A DNA stretch of 64,000 nt from Bacillus sp. RO3 (GTDB lineage: Bacteria > Bacillota > Bacilli > Bacillales > Bacillaceae_B), in the NCBI RefSeq assembly GCF_012911895.1, contig NZ_JAAXCV010000033.1:99780-163779 (forward strand), in the 5' to 3' direction. Shown piece by piece: positions 49,179-58,609 of this stretch. Numbering within the stretch: position 1 is the first letter of the stretch; every line of letters starts with the position of its first letter. The notes beneath the pieces were generated by a model. The model ran no database searches and was not told where the DNA came from. It saw only the letters and a program-made list of their open reading frames with translations. The position numbers and the translations under genes were made by a program.

Positions 49179-50177
49179 TTATTTCTCTTCGTAGAACTCA
49201 CCTAAATCAGACCAGGCTTCCTGTACTTCCACACCTTGTTCCTCGGCAGCTTCTTTATTGATCATCAGCTTGAAGTTCTTTGGATATTCTACATTGATTT
49301 CAGAAGGTTTCTTATCGCCTTTTAAAATCTTTGCAGCCATGAGTCCCGTTTCATACCCGAGGTCTTCATAGCTGAATCCACTCGCTGCAACCGCTCCTTT
49401 TTTCAATGAATCCAGTTCACCCACGAATAAAGGAATATCTTTATCATTTGCTACACTGATAACCGATTCCAATGCAGATACGACTGTATTATCAGTAGGA
49501 ATGTAGATGGCATCCACTCGGCCGACCATTGATTCTGCAGCCTGCTTAACATCAGCAGAGGTCGATACGGAGGCCTCGACCAGCTTCGCCCCATTTTTTT
49601 CAGCAAGCTTTTTTACTTCTTCCACTTGTACGACTGAGTTCTGTTCACCTGAATTATAGATGACACCAATATTTTTCGCTTTCATTTCATCTGTGATGAA
49701 TGACAGGGTTTTAGAGATTGCTTCGGGATGTGTATCCGTCGTTCCTGTAATGTTTTCACCAGGTTCTTCGAACGATTTAACTAATTCGGCACCTACAGGA
49801 TCGGTAACCGAAGTGAACACGATTGGTATTTTCTTAGTAGCATTTAGTGCGTGCTGTGCACTGGGGGTTGAATTTGCAAAGATTAGATCGACACCGTCAC
49901 CGACAAAATTCTTGGCGATCGTTTGAGAATTGGTAGGATCCCCTTGCGCAATTTGAATATCGAACTTTACATTTTTCCCTTCTTCAAATCCTTCTTCCGC
50001 CAACGCCTTTTTAAATCCTTCAAATGCTGCATCCAAGGATGGATGCTCCACAATCTGGGTTACCCCGATGACATATTGCTTTCCATCACCGGAGCTTGTG
50101 TCGCTGCCACATCCTGACAGGACAAGCATTCCTAGTAGCATAGAAGTCAAAATAAGTACTAAACTCTTCTTCTTCAC
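49179..50177 (-). CDS. ABC importer substrate-binding lipoprotein (PF04392 type)
   Basis: 332 residues. A lipoprotein signal peptide ends in LVLSGC, so Cys would be lipidated and anchor it outside the membrane. The rest is a two-lobed binding fold with QIVEHPSLDAAFEGFKKAL near the start. This family includes the tryptophan/tyrosine importer TrpX of streptococci. The start is GTG 50177 after AAAGGGGGATTTCT; the longer frame to 50234 has no ribosome site. Placed beside phenylalanine and phenylacetate genes, an aromatic amino acid substrate is a reasonable inference. Confidence 0.86.
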   Translation of the reverse strand: MKKKSLVLILTSMLLGMLVLSGCGSDTSSGDGKQYVIGVTQIVEHPSLDAAFEGFKKALAEEGFEEGKNVKFDIQIAQGDPTNSQTIAKNFVGDGVDLIFANSTPSAQHALNATKKIPIVFTSVTDPVGAELVKSFEEPGENITGTTDTHPEAISKTLSFITDEMKAKNIGVIYNSGEQNSVVQVEEVKKLAEKNGAKLVEASVSTSADVKQAAESMVGRVDAIYIPTDNTVVSALESVISVANDKDIPLFVGELDSLKKGAVAASGFSYEDLGYETGLMAAKILKGDKKPSEINVEYPKNFKLMINKEAAEEQGVEVQEAWSDLGEFYEEK

Positions 50178-50261
50178 AGAAATCCCCCTTTTACTCTCTT
50201 GGTATATATGATCAGTAGTCTTAAAGACTAGCAAATCCGAGTATGATAAAAATCACTACCA

Positions 50262-50276
50262 GCGTAAATACACCGT
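50262..50276. promoter_or_regulatory. Candidate PaaX-regulon operator at the ABC importer promoter
   Basis: GCGTAAATACACCGT on the plus strand matches the paaX dyad at 11 of 15 positions and sits just downstream of the -10. Confidence 0.45.
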
Positions 50277-50279
50277 TAT

Positions 50280-50307
50280 ATTATCACTCCAGCCACAAAA
50301 CAGTCAA
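50280..50307 (-). promoter_or_regulatory. Promoter of the ABC importer operon, with a CodY-like box
   Basis: Minus strand TTGACT (50302-50307) and GATAAT (50280-50285), 16 bp apart. Just upstream, AATTTTCGGAATATT matches the CodY consensus at 13 of 15 positions. Confidence 0.6.
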
Positions 50308-50537
50308 TAATATTCCGAAAATTTAAAAATTAATACTAGTATAGACGGTTTTTGCTTTGATTTCTAGATACATTTTCAGGTTTTTTTCTAAAGTGGCCGT
50401 TCGGAAATATACCAAGGGCAGTCGGCGGTATCTCGTAATCATCGAGCCGATGATAGGCAATGTGTTGACGCTCTCTTTCAACATTTCTCTTGATTAATAG
50501 TTTCGTGAAATAGTATTTTCTTGTTCAACAAGAAAAA
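50308..50537. other. Intergenic region
   Basis: Apart from the CodY-like box noted with the promoter next to it, nothing is recognised in this stretch. Confidence 0.4.
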
Positions 50538-50565
50538 AGGCCCTTCCCCAAAAAGGGTAAGCACC
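50538..50565 (-). terminator. Weak terminator after the flavin oxidoreductase
   Basis: Minus strand CCCTT and AAGGG flank a 7-base loop and are followed by CCTTTTTTC. Confidence 0.5.
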
Positions 50566-50585
50566 TCTTCACTAAAGTCCATGTA

Positions 50586-51542
50586 TCATGATTTCACGTT
50601 TCCACCCGACAGCTTCGTAAAAATGATGTGGGCATCGTTCATCATTCTCTCTACCAATTCCTTCACCGTTGGCACATCCGATACAAGTCCAGATACCTGC
50701 CCGCCATTGATAAATCCCTGATCCAGTTTACCTTCAAGGGCCCCGACTCTATGATAATCCTCTGAGGTCATCCGGCTGAACTCCTTGAGAGGTACTCCCT
50801 TCTGCTCTTGTTGGAGTAAATGATCTGCATATGGCGTTTTCATCACTCTTCTTACTCTACCAACTGAGCGACCCACAATGACCGTGCTATCATCTTGTGC
50901 ATCGATTAATGCAGCTTTATAATTTTCATGAAATGGAGCTTCCTTCGTTGCGATGAAGCGTGTTCCCATTTGGACGCCGCTGGCACCAAGGGCAAGCATG
51001 GATGCAAGTCCCCGTCCATCACCGATCCCCCCTGCTGCCACTACCGGGATCTTTACTGTATCGACAAGCTGGGGAATGAGTGCCAGAGTGGTCGTTTCAA
51101 GGCTGGAGTTGATCCCTGCCGCCTCATACCCTTCTGCTACAATGATATCAGCGCCTGCCTCTTCCGCTTTCTTCCCCTGCCTTTTGGAGGCAACGACACA
51201 AATCACTTTCACGTTATGCTCATGGAAGTATGGGATGAATGGCGCTGGATTTCCCGCCGATAAGGAAACGACCGGTATCCCATGTGTCACTACTAAGCGA
51301 ATCATTTCCTTTAAGTGAGGGGTGATGGAGATGGGGATGTTTAAGGCGAATGGCTTACCCGTCCTTTTTTTCGTTTCAATGATCATCCCTTCCACTTCCT
51401 CCACGCCCATTGTCCCTGCACCGATCGTACCCAGTGCCCCTGCCTCAGAAATGGCTGCCGTTAAAGGTGCATTGCTGATGTTTCCCATCCCCCCTTGGAT
51501 GATGGGATAATGTATATGTAATACGTCCGTCAAGTTATTCAT
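50586..51542 (-). CDS. FMN-dependent oxidoreductase (nitronate monooxygenase/FabK family)
   Basis: 318 residues of a TIM-barrel flavoprotein. IQGGMGNISNAPLTAAISEAG at the N-terminus, VVAAGGIGDGRGLASMLALG and GASGVQMGTRFIAT for FMN-phosphate binding place it in the nitronate monooxygenase/enoyl-ACP reductase II family. It has its own promoter, which carries a candidate PaaX-type site over the -10. Its substrate is not clear; the link to the paa regulon suggests a role with aromatic intermediates or their by-products, which is inference. Confidence 0.82.
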   Translation of the reverse strand: MNNLTDVLHIHYPIIQGGMGNISNAPLTAAISEAGALGTIGAGTMGVEEVEGMIIETKKRTGKPFALNIPISITPHLKEMIRLVVTHGIPVVSLSAGNPAPFIPYFHEHNVKVICVVASKRQGKKAEEAGADIIVAEGYEAAGINSSLETTTLALIPQLVDTVKIPVVAAGGIGDGRGLASMLALGASGVQMGTRFIATKEAPFHENYKAALIDAQDDSTVIVGRSVGRVRRVMKTPYADHLLQQEQKGVPLKEFSRMTSEDYHRVGALEGKLDQGFINGGQVSGLVSDVPTVKELVERMMNDAHIIFTKLSGGNVKS

Positions 51543-51554
51543 GATAATCCCCCT

Positions 51555-51569
51555 TCGTTAAATTAATGT
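51555..51569. promoter_or_regulatory. Candidate PaaX-regulon operator at the oxidoreductase promoter
   Basis: TCGTTAAATTAATGT on the plus strand (12 of 15 match to the paaX dyad) overlaps the -10 TAACAT (51566-51571). The -35 TTGTCT is 17 bp further upstream on the minus strand. Confidence 0.45.
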
Positions 51570-51628
51570 TATACTTTTTAGAATTGTTAGACAAGGAGCA
51601 TGTCCAGATTCTTGGGGTCCATCCCTCA

Positions 51629-51670
51629 AGAAAAGCCACCTGCCGAAATGAATCGGAAAGTGGCTTTTCT
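51629..51670 (-). terminator. Terminator of paaX
   Basis: AGAAAAGCCAC pairs perfectly with GTGGCTTTTCT, with an inner CCGA/TCGG stem. It begins at the paaX stop. Confidence 0.8.
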
Positions 51671-52545
51671 CAATCGAGCAGTAATGGATGGGTCATGACG
51701 TTATAGCTCATGTCTTTGTTTTTCAGTTCATTGCCGTCTTCGAACACGCTCTCAAAGAATCGTGATGCAGGCTCTGCCAACTCTTTGTAATATTCTCCAA
51801 ACAAGGATGCCGCATGAGCTCCCAGCCACTTTTCAGGAAGAAGCTCTTCGGGAAGTCCTGGATCGACGAATAGGAATTTCCTGTATTCGTGAACGAGCTT
51901 CGTTCTTTCCACGAAGCATTCTGCATCGCTCATTTGACCTTTACCTATCTTGCTTTTATCAATCATGTATTGTTGACTATAGTGGGAAATGAATTCCTGG
52001 TAGCGGTCATTGATCTCGTTTAAGTCCCAGCTTTTTTCGACCAATCGGTGATTCTCGTTGGGACCTTCGTATTCAGCGATGAAGAAATCGACGTACTCTT
52101 TAATATCGTATTTCCCGATCAGGGATTCTACTTGTTTTTCCAGATTGTTAGGGGAGATCCATGTGCTCGTAGAGAGGGTCCCGAATCCGCTCCAAACCAG
52201 TTCCTTTCTCAATTCATCCCGGATGCTCCTGATTTCTTCCGGAATCGAGTACATGAGAATCCTCCATTTCCCGTCCCACTGCTCAGGCTTAAGCTTGAAG
52301 ATCCTCTTTGCCGCTTCTTCCATCCGGGTCGCACCGCGTTCAGTCAGGGAATAGTAGCTTTTGTTTCCCTGTTTCTCAGCCTGGACCCATCCCTGCTTGT
52401 TCATTCTTGAAATCGCCGCACGGACCGCTTGATCATTATGACCAAATTCATTCAGCAGACGAATCAAACTGCCAATCCATATTTTATTCCCATAATGCCT
52501 AATATAGTCCCCGTATAATGTAAAGATCATTGATCTGGTGTTCAT
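51670..52545 (-). CDS. paaX: PaaX-type transcriptional regulator of phenylacetate genes
   Basis: 291 residues with the PaaX layout: an N-terminal winged helix (TLYGDYIRHYGNKIWIGSLI then VRAAISRMNKQGWVQAEKQG, residues about 8-65), a central domain (WRILMYSIPEEIRSIRDELR), and a C-terminal helical domain. PaaX represses paa genes and is released by phenylacetyl-CoA. The ATG follows AAAAGGAGAGGCAACC. It has its own promoter region, which carries the best copy of the shared dyad, consistent with autoregulation. Confidence 0.92.
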   Translation of the reverse strand: MNTRSMIFTLYGDYIRHYGNKIWIGSLIRLLNEFGHNDQAVRAAISRMNKQGWVQAEKQGNKSYYSLTERGATRMEEAAKRIFKLKPEQWDGKWRILMYSIPEEIRSIRDELRKELVWSGFGTLSTSTWISPNNLEKQVESLIGKYDIKEYVDFFIAEYEGPNENHRLVEKSWDLNEINDRYQEFISHYSQQYMIDKSKIGKGQMSDAECFVERTKLVHEYRKFLFVDPGLPEELLPEKWLGAHAASLFGEYYKELAEPASRFFESVFEDGNELKNKDMSYNVMTHPLLLD

Positions 52546-52581
52546 GGTTGCCTCTCCTTTTGTTCTATCCCATTTTTCATG

Positions 52582-52596
52582 ACGTTAAATTTACGT
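52582..52596. promoter_or_regulatory. Candidate PaaX operator at the paaX promoter
   Basis: Minus strand ACGTAAATTTAACGT, a near-perfect dyad (only one pair and the centre break symmetry), 37 bp upstream of the paaX start. It is the reference for the four other copies. Confidence 0.55.
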
Positions 52597-52670
52597 TTGG
52601 TTAATATAATATCACAATCATTCTGTGAAAATAAGTGAATTTTCGTGAATCTGATTGATCAAACAAAAAA

Positions 52671-52698
52671 ACAGGCTCCCCTTAAAAAGAGCCTGCCC
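52671..52698 (-). terminator. Terminator after the 73-residue protein
   Basis: Minus strand CAGGCTC pairs with GAGCCTG and seven T follow, directly after the stop. Confidence 0.75.
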
Positions 52699-52699
52699 C

Positions 52700-52921
52700 T
52701 CAATGATACACCCTCAACATCTCCAGCATCTTTACAAAATCATACGTATTCACTACCTTTTCCTGGGACCAATTCGCCTCGATCCACTTCACCAGCTCTT
52801 CCTGACTGTTGAAGACTTCCCCGCTCGTATCGGCTTTCCTTATCATAAATCTTCCGTTATCCTCATCTGCAACTACGAGACAGGGAATTTCACTTTCTAT
52901 TGTCATGATTTCAAATTCCAT
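52700..52921 (-). CDS. Hypothetical protein, 73 residues, next to paa genes
   Basis: A soluble acidic protein starting MEFEIMTIESEIPCLVVADE and ending in a helix-rich half (NSQEELVKWIEANW...). No membrane segment, and no family recognised. The ATG follows AGAGGTGAAAGAAG, and a terminator closes the gene, so it is probably real. It lies between paaJ and paaX, downstream of the paaJ terminator, and may be expressed by read-through. Confidence 0.65.
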   Translation of the reverse strand: MEFEIMTIESEIPCLVVADEDNGRFMIRKADTSGEVFNSQEELVKWIEANWSQEKVVNTYDFVKMLEMLRVYH

Positions 52922-52969
52922 CTTCTTTCACCTCTTTTCTATCCTTTCTAAAAAAGAAACGTCTTAACC

Positions 52970-52996
52970 AAAAAAAGTCCTGCACAAACAGGACTC
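52970..52996 (-). terminator. Terminator of the paa operon after paaJ
   Basis: Minus strand AGTCCTG pairs with CAGGACT over six bases, followed by seven T. Confidence 0.8.
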
Positions 52997-53002
52997 CGGC
53001 TA

Positions 53003-54208
53003 TTATGATTCCATGTTTTCAACCAATGTTGCGATTCCCTGGCCGACCCCGATACACATGGTGGACAACCCGTAACGGACCTTCCTTTTCTTCATTTCAT
53101 AAAGAAGAGTGGTGAGGATACGTGCACCGCTCGCCCCGAGTGGGTGTCCGAAGGCGATGGCCCCCCCATTGACATTGACTATTTCTTCGTCCAGTCCAAG
53201 TTCACGGATACAGGCAATCGATTGTGCGGCGAAGGCTTCATTCAGCTCGACCAGGCCAATCTGGTCAAGGGAGAGTCCTGAACGCTTCAGTACCTTCTGA
53301 GTGGCATAAATCGGTCCAAGTCCCATCACAGAAGGCTCGAGACCCGCAGCTGCAGACGTTACGTAGCGGGCAAGCGGGGTTACTCCCAGTTCTTCTGCCT
53401 TTTCTCTGCTCATTAACAAAAGGGCCGAGGCACCATCATTCACCCCGGAAGCATTCCCCGCCGTTACAGTCCCTCCATGGAATAGCGGCTTAAGTTTCTG
53501 AAGCTTCCCGCTGTTCGTATCGGGTCTTGGGTGTTCATCCATCATGAAAGTAGAAACATTTCCTTTCCGGTCTCGAAGCACCACCGGTACAATCTCTTCT
53601 TTAAAACGTTCCTCATCCATGGCACGCTTCGCCTTCACCTGGCTCCAATAGGCAAAGTGATCCTGTTCTTCCCGTGAAATACTGAACTGCTTCGCCACGT
53701 TCTCTGCGGTTTCGGGCATGGAATCGGTTCCGTATTGTTCTTTCAGACGGGAGTTAACGAAACGCCATCCGATAGTCGTGTCGTACATCTCCATATTGCC
53801 TCTTGGGAAATCAGTTGCCGGCTTTGCCATGACATAGGGAGCCCGCGTCATGCTCTCGGTACCGCCTGCAATGAAGACATCCCCTTCATTTGAAAGGATC
53901 GCTCTCGCCGCATAATTCACAGCATCAAGTCCTGAGCCGCATAGACGGTTGATGGTGGTCGCCCCGACTTCAACAGGAAGACCTGCCAGAAGAGTGGACA
54001 TCCTGGCGACATTCCGGTTATCCTCCCCGGCACCGTTTGCATTTCCAAGTACGACTTCTTCAATCTCATCCACCTGCAGGAGGGGATTTCGTTCCACAAG
54101 GGCTTTGATGACAAGAGCACCCAGGTCATCAGGACGGACGTCTTTTAAAGAGCCCTTGTATTTTCCAATCGGAGTCCTGACGGCATCGACAATGACAACC
54201 TCTCTCAT
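53003..54208 (-). CDS. paaJ: 3-oxoadipyl-CoA thiolase (acetyl-CoA C-acyltransferase)
   Basis: 401 residues of the degradative thiolase family. The nucleophilic Cys is in [17 protein letters not shown], the His is in [17 protein letters not shown] and the second Cys in [10 protein letters not shown]. In the phenylacetate pathway it would cleave 3-oxo-5,6-dehydrosuberyl-CoA and 3-oxoadipyl-CoA. Its ATG overlaps the stop of the hydroxyacyl-CoA dehydrogenase gene by 4 bp. The paa role rests on context. Confidence 0.9.
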   Translation of the reverse strand: MREVVIVDAVRTPIGKYKGSLKDVRPDDLGALVIKALVERNPLLQVDEIEEVVLGNANGAGEDNRNVARMSTLLAGLPVEVGATTINRLCGSGLDAVNYAARAILSNEGDVFIAGGTESMTRAPYVMAKPATDFPRGNMEMYDTTIGWRFVNSRLKEQYGTDSMPETAENVAKQFSISREEQDHFAYWSQVKAKRAMDEERFKEEIVPVVLRDRKGNVSTFMMDEHPRPDTNSGKLQKLKPLFHGGTVTAGNASGVNDGASALLLMSREKAEELGVTPLARYVTSAAAGLEPSVMGLGPIYATQKVLKRSGLSLDQIGLVELNEAFAAQSIACIRELGLDEEIVNVNGGAIAFGHPLGASGARILTTLLYEMKKRKVRYGLSTMCIGVGQGIATLVENMES

Positions 54209-55080
54209 GACTGATGCTCCTTTTCTTTCGTTTCTGAGTAATCATAAACCCCTTTACCGGTTTTCCTTCCAAGGCGTCCCGCCTTCACGTATTTCTCCAG
54301 AAGAGGGGCCGGACGGTACTTTTCACCAAGTTTTTCATGGAGGTATTTGAGGTTATTCAATCGGGTGTCCAATCCGACTAAATCACCCAGCTCAAAGGGA
54401 CCCATGGGAAATCTTAGACCGAGCTTGATGGCTTTATCGATTTCCTCAGGAGAACCGAGACCTTCCTGGAGCATGTAAAAGGCTTCATTCCCCACAAGGG
54501 CGGAAATCCTGCTCGTGACAAATCCGGGGAACTCATTGATGACCACCGTTTCTTTCCCCATCAGCCGGGCTGCCTGCTGGATGACCTCCGTTGTTTCATC
54601 ACTTGTTTCCAACCCTCTCACGATTTCCACGAGTGGCATTTTATGTACAGGGTTGAAAAAGTGCATGGCAATCACTTTTTCAGGTCGTTTTGTAAACGAG
54701 CCGATTTCTGTCGGGCTCATGGTGGATGTATTGGTTGCCAGATAGCAGCATTCTGGAGCATGAGCATCCAGAACTTCAAAAACACCACGCTTGATGTCCG
54801 TTTTCTCAGGTACGGCTTCAATGACCACGTCGGCATCCCTCACGGCAATGGATAGATTCGTAGAATAGCTCATACGCTCTTTTGCTTCTACGTATTCCTG
54901 CTGAGTGAGCTTGTTTCTTTCCATCCCTTTTTGGAAGATGGTCTCGATCTCATTCCTGGCAAGATCCAGCTGTTCCTGCTTAATATCCACCAGTGTGGTG
55001 CGGAAGCCTCCCACTGCACTTACATAAGCAATTCCCCTTCCCATCACACCGGACCCTACGACAACCATATGCTGTGTCAT
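54205..55080 (-). CDS. paaH: 3-hydroxyacyl-CoA dehydrogenase
   Basis: 291 residues. The NAD loop is [19 protein letters not shown] near the N-terminus, [17 protein letters not shown] has the catalytic His, and [18 protein letters not shown] is in the C-terminal dimerisation domain. The frame opens at 55128, but the ATG at 55080 after AAAGGGGAAACGAAAT gives the usual short N-terminus. In this operon it would oxidise 3-hydroxyadipyl-CoA. It is coupled to paaJ by a 4-bp overlap. Confidence 0.9.
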   Translation of the reverse strand: MTQHMVVVGSGVMGRGIAYVSAVGGFRTTLVDIKQEQLDLARNEIETIFQKGMERNKLTQQEYVEAKERMSYSTNLSIAVRDADVVIEAVPEKTDIKRGVFEVLDAHAPECCYLATNTSTMSPTEIGSFTKRPEKVIAMHFFNPVHKMPLVEIVRGLETSDETTEVIQQAARLMGKETVVINEFPGFVTSRISALVGNEAFYMLQEGLGSPEEIDKAIKLGLRFPMGPFELGDLVGLDTRLNNLKYLHEKLGEKYRPAPLLEKYVKAGRLGRKTGKGVYDYSETKEKEHQS

Positions 55081-55150
55081 ATTTCGTTTCCCCTTTCTTG
55101 CAATAAGGGGTTGACCCTTAAAGGACAACCCCCTGCTTGATGATGGTTAC

Positions 55151-56671
55151 TTATACGCCAAACGGATTTAACGGACGATTTCCGAAGTATGAAATGATAC
55201 TCTTTGTTTCTGTATAAAGATCAAGGGTTTCTACGCAAAGCTCACGTCCGAACCCCGACTGCTTGTAGCCCCCGAACGGAGTACCAGGGAATGCGGAGAA
55301 TGGGCAATTCACCATCACAATTCCTGCCTGGATGGCCTTCGATACTCTGGTCGCCCTGCCATGGTTTTGGGTCCATACCGCTGAACCCAATCCATATTCG
55401 CTGTCGTTGGCCATTTTGACCGCTTCTTTTTCATCCTTGAACTTCATTACCACCACAACTGGTCCGAAAATCTCTTCTTTTACAACCTTCATGTCGTGAT
55501 TGACATCCGTGATGATGGTTGGCTCATACCAGTACCCTTTTTCAAAGCCTTCTACCTTCGCAGGACTCCCCCCGACCAAGATGGTGGCACCTTCTTCTTT
55601 GGCGGATTGAACGTACCCGTCGATTGTATCCAATTGGTCCTGACTGATAATCGCCCCGATATGAGTTCCTTTATCATGAGGGTCTGCAAGCTTCAGCTTC
55701 TTCGTCTTCTCAACGAACTTCTCCATAAACACATCGTAGATATCTTCATGCACATATAATCTTGAACGCGCTTCACAGGATTGCCCTGTATTATAGAAGA
55801 TTCCGAACAGGGAACCATCCACCGCAGCATCCACATCGGCATCATCAAAAACGATATTAGGGGATTTACCGCCCAACTCAAGAGTGACCCTCTTTAATGT
55901 TTGAGACGCTCTTTCCATAATGTTTTTGCCGATTGGAGTCGAACCTGTGAAGGCCACTTTATCAACCTTCTCATGCTCTACCAGGTAATTCCCTACAGAA
56001 GAACCTGCACCAGGGATGATGTTGACAACCCCTTCAGGAACTCCCGCTTCGATGCAGATTTCCCCAAGGACGATGGCCGTCAGTGGTGTTAGGGTAGCGG
56101 GTTTTACGACAACTGAGCAGCCTGCGGCGATGGCCGGGGCGATTTTCCATGCTGCCATCATCAACGGATAATTCCAAGGGATGATCTGGGCACATACACC
56201 GACTGGTTCTTTCTCAGCCACATTCATAAACTGCCCAGGGACGTTATTGACCGTCCCCCGATGACCCACGATGGCACCTGCATAGAATTCGAAGTCTTCA
56301 ATCGCCTGCATGACCTGTCCTTGTGCCGCGGATAATGATTTCCCGCTGTCCATGATCTCAAGAGAAACAAGTTCATTGAAGCGGGACCTCATAATGCCTG
56401 CAATTTTATTGAGCACGCGGGAACGTTTATTGATCGGGAACTTCTTCCATTTACCGAAATCAAACGCGTTTCGTGCTGCTTCAACCGCTTTTTCCGCATC
56501 TTCCACCGACGCCAGTGAAACAGTGGCAATGGCTTCACCAGTTGCCGGGTTGTAGGTCGTAAACGTTTCCCCCGCACCGCTTTCCATACGTTGACCGTTG
56601 ATCACCAATGAATAATGCTCTCTTTTCATTTCAAGGACTTCAAAGCTTTGCTCTTTTACTGTAGACATCAT
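55151..56671 (-). CDS. Aldehyde dehydrogenase of the paa cluster
   Basis: 506 residues of NAD(P)-dependent aldehyde dehydrogenase. The general base Glu is in VTLELGGKSPNIV, the catalytic Cys in NTGQSCEARSRLYV, and IIPWNYPLMMAAWKIAPA is the family mid-region. It resembles betaine-aldehyde type enzymes and lacks the hydratase half of PaaZ. In the operon it could oxidise the ring-opened semialdehyde of the paa pathway, replacing the PaaZ dehydrogenase domain, or oxidise phenylacetaldehyde. The ATG follows AAAGGAGATGGA. Confidence 0.85.
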   Translation of the reverse strand: MMSTVKEQSFEVLEMKREHYSLVINGQRMESGAGETFTTYNPATGEAIATVSLASVEDAEKAVEAARNAFDFGKWKKFPINKRSRVLNKIAGIMRSRFNELVSLEIMDSGKSLSAAQGQVMQAIEDFEFYAGAIVGHRGTVNNVPGQFMNVAEKEPVGVCAQIIPWNYPLMMAAWKIAPAIAAGCSVVVKPATLTPLTAIVLGEICIEAGVPEGVVNIIPGAGSSVGNYLVEHEKVDKVAFTGSTPIGKNIMERASQTLKRVTLELGGKSPNIVFDDADVDAAVDGSLFGIFYNTGQSCEARSRLYVHEDIYDVFMEKFVEKTKKLKLADPHDKGTHIGAIISQDQLDTIDGYVQSAKEEGATILVGGSPAKVEGFEKGYWYEPTIITDVNHDMKVVKEEIFGPVVVVMKFKDEKEAVKMANDSEYGLGSAVWTQNHGRATRVSKAIQAGIVMVNCPFSAFPGTPFGGYKQSGFGRELCVETLDLYTETKSIISYFGNRPLNPFGV

Positions 56672-56692
56672 TCCATCTCCTTTTGGGTTGGT

Positions 56693-57466
56693 TTAGTTTC
56701 CATGAAAGGCTGGTCTTCTCTTCTCCAGGAAGGCTGTCACACCTTCCCGGTGATCTGTCGTCATGCCTGCGATCCGCTGGGCACAGGCCTCTTTTTCTAA
56801 GTATTGATTGAATGATAGATCTGCACTTCCCTTTAACAAACGCTTCATCAAACCGATCGCCTTCGTTGGCATGGAGGCGATTCTTTCGGCAAATGCCTCT
56901 GTTTCTTCCACCCACTGCTCCGCGGATATGATTCTGGTCACAAGGCCGAGTTTTTCGGCTTCCTCCGCTTTGATTTTCTCTCCAAACACAGCGAGTTCAA
57001 GCGCTTTGGCATAGCCCACAATCTTGGATAAATAATATAGATTCCCTGAATCCGGCACTAATCCGACATGCACAAATGCTTGCAAAAAGCTCGCTTTTTC
57101 TGACACGATCCTGAAATCACAAGCAAGGGCGAGACTGAAGCCCGCTCCTGCTGCCACTCCATTTACGGCGGCAATGACCGGCTTTTCACACTGTTCGATT
57201 TCTTTTACCATGGGACCATAATGTTGTCGAAGGACCTCTCCATGATCCATGCTTTCATCCACTTCGCTTAAATCCTGACCCGAGCAGAATGCCCGGCCTT
57301 CCCCCGTGATCACAATGGCTCTCACTTCTTCATTTTTTGAAGATTCTTTTACGGCCTTTTGGATTTCCTGATTGAGCTGACGGATGAAAGCGTTCAGCTT
57401 ATACGGGCGATTCAGGGTGATCCAGGCTACGTTATTTTTCACTTCATACTTAATTGTTTCGAACAT
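56693..57466 (-). CDS. paaG: Ring 1,2-epoxyphenylacetyl-CoA isomerase (enoyl-CoA isomerase family)
   Basis: 257 residues of the crotonase fold. GRAFCSGQDLSEVD and NGVAAGAGFSLALACDFRI form the oxyanion site. The segment VGLVPDSGNLYYLSKIVG has Asp where hydratases have a second Glu, as in PaaG. It isomerises the ring epoxide to oxepin-CoA. The protein starts 12 bp after the stop of paaF. Confidence 0.88.
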   Translation of the reverse strand: MFETIKYEVKNNVAWITLNRPYKLNAFIRQLNQEIQKAVKESSKNEEVRAIVITGEGRAFCSGQDLSEVDESMDHGEVLRQHYGPMVKEIEQCEKPVIAAVNGVAAGAGFSLALACDFRIVSEKASFLQAFVHVGLVPDSGNLYYLSKIVGYAKALELAVFGEKIKAEEAEKLGLVTRIISAEQWVEETEAFAERIASMPTKAIGLMKRLLKGSADLSFNQYLEKEACAQRIAGMTTDHREGVTAFLEKRRPAFHGN

Positions 57467-57478
57467 GAAGCAGCCTCC

Positions 57479-58258
57479 TTATTTCCCTTTGAATTCCGGT
57501 TTGCGTTTTTCCACAAAAGCCTTCATGCCTTCTTTCTGATCTTCAGAGGCAAAGAGAAGGTAGAAATTCTTCCGCTCGTATTGCATCCCTTCATAAATCG
57601 AAGAATCTACGGCTTTGTGAACGGATTCTTTGATCAATCTGAGGGAAAGAGGCGGCTTTACAGCTAATTTTTTTGCGAATTTCTCTGTTTCTTCTATTAA
57701 TAGTTCTTTCGGGATGGCCCGATTGATGATGCCCCACTCTAATGCTTGAGACGCCGTGAACATGTCTCCTGACAACAACCACTCCATGGCACGGGATTTT
57801 CCGACCAACTTTGTGAGCCTTTGGGTTCCACCGGCTCCCGGCATGACCCCAAGATTCACTTCGGGAAATCCGAATCCCGCATCCTCAGAAGCGAATAAGA
57901 GATCGCAGCAAAGGGCCAACTCGAAGCCTCCGCCCAAAGCAAACCCCTGCACTGCCCCAATGATCGGTTTCTTAATCCATGCAAGGCGATCCCATTCAGT
58001 GAATTGATTCAAAAGCTCCAGATCAATAGCGCCATCCCCTGCCATTTCATCAATGTCGGCACCTGCAGCGAATGCTCTGCCTCTACCGGATAACACCATC
58101 ACTTTTACGTTGTCGTTTCGGTCAAATGCCTCGAAAGCATGAACTAACTCAGATACCATAGGACGATTGATGGCGTTCAGGACTTTGGGTCTGTTCAATT
58201 CAATCAGACCAAGTCCGTCCCTCTCGCTCACTACGATATATTCGTACTCTTTACTCAT
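57479..58258 (-). CDS. paaF: Enoyl-CoA hydratase
   Basis: 259 residues of the crotonase fold with both hydratase glutamates, in ALGGGFELALCCDLLFA and FGFPEVNLGVMPGAGGTQRL. It would hydrate 2,3-dehydroadipyl-CoA in the paa pathway. Its start overlaps the end of the EthD-family gene by 8 bp. Confidence 0.9.
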   Translation of the reverse strand: MSKEYEYIVVSERDGLGLIELNRPKVLNAINRPMVSELVHAFEAFDRNDNVKVMVLSGRGRAFAAGADIDEMAGDGAIDLELLNQFTEWDRLAWIKKPIIGAVQGFALGGGFELALCCDLLFASEDAGFGFPEVNLGVMPGAGGTQRLTKLVGKSRAMEWLLSGDMFTASQALEWGIINRAIPKELLIEETEKFAKKLAVKPPLSLRLIKESVHKAVDSSIYEGMQYERKNFYLLFASEDQKEGMKAFVEKRKPEFKGK

Positions 58259-58559
58259 TCACTTCTTCACCAATCATAAGGGTGACCAATTCTGCCGCGA
58301 AGCCCATCAGATCTTTGCCCGAGGCTTTTCCTTCATCGGATTTCATGGCTGCTTTCAACGCCTCATGATTGTCATAATACATTTCACACATTAAATAATA
58401 TTTGCCTTCCCCACCCATGGGTGAACCAACGATCCTTGTGACATCCATCTTTTTAAGGCCCGGGATCTTGGCTGTGATCGGGGCGTGGGTGTTGAAGTAG
58501 TGTTCATCGAATGTTTCTTTATTTTCAGGGTGTTTGTACAATGCTATTAGTTTTACCAT
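58251..58559 (-). CDS. EthD-family small protein
   Basis: 102 residues of a ferredoxin-like (dimeric alpha-beta barrel) fold; EHYFNTHAPITAKIPGLKK is the EthD/stress-barrel signature. EthD-type proteins help ring-degradation or ether-cleaving enzymes, but their exact role is often unknown. Here it sits between paaD and paaF inside the paa operon, so it may act on an unstable intermediate such as the epoxide or oxepin. That role is inference. Confidence 0.8.
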   Translation of the reverse strand: MVKLIALYKHPENKETFDEHYFNTHAPITAKIPGLKKMDVTRIVGSPMGGEGKYYLMCEMYYDNHEALKAAMKSDEGKASGKDLMGFAAELVTLMIGEEVNE

Positions 58560-58609
58560 GGTTTGAATCTCTCCTTTGAATATGAATTAGTATGTTGCTG
58601 TTTAACCCA

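Noticed and set aside
52612..52628. Crp/Fnr-type site upstream of paaX (TCACA-N7-TGTGA)
   Set aside because: The half-sites are in the inverted order and the spacing is wrong for the Crp/Fnr family.
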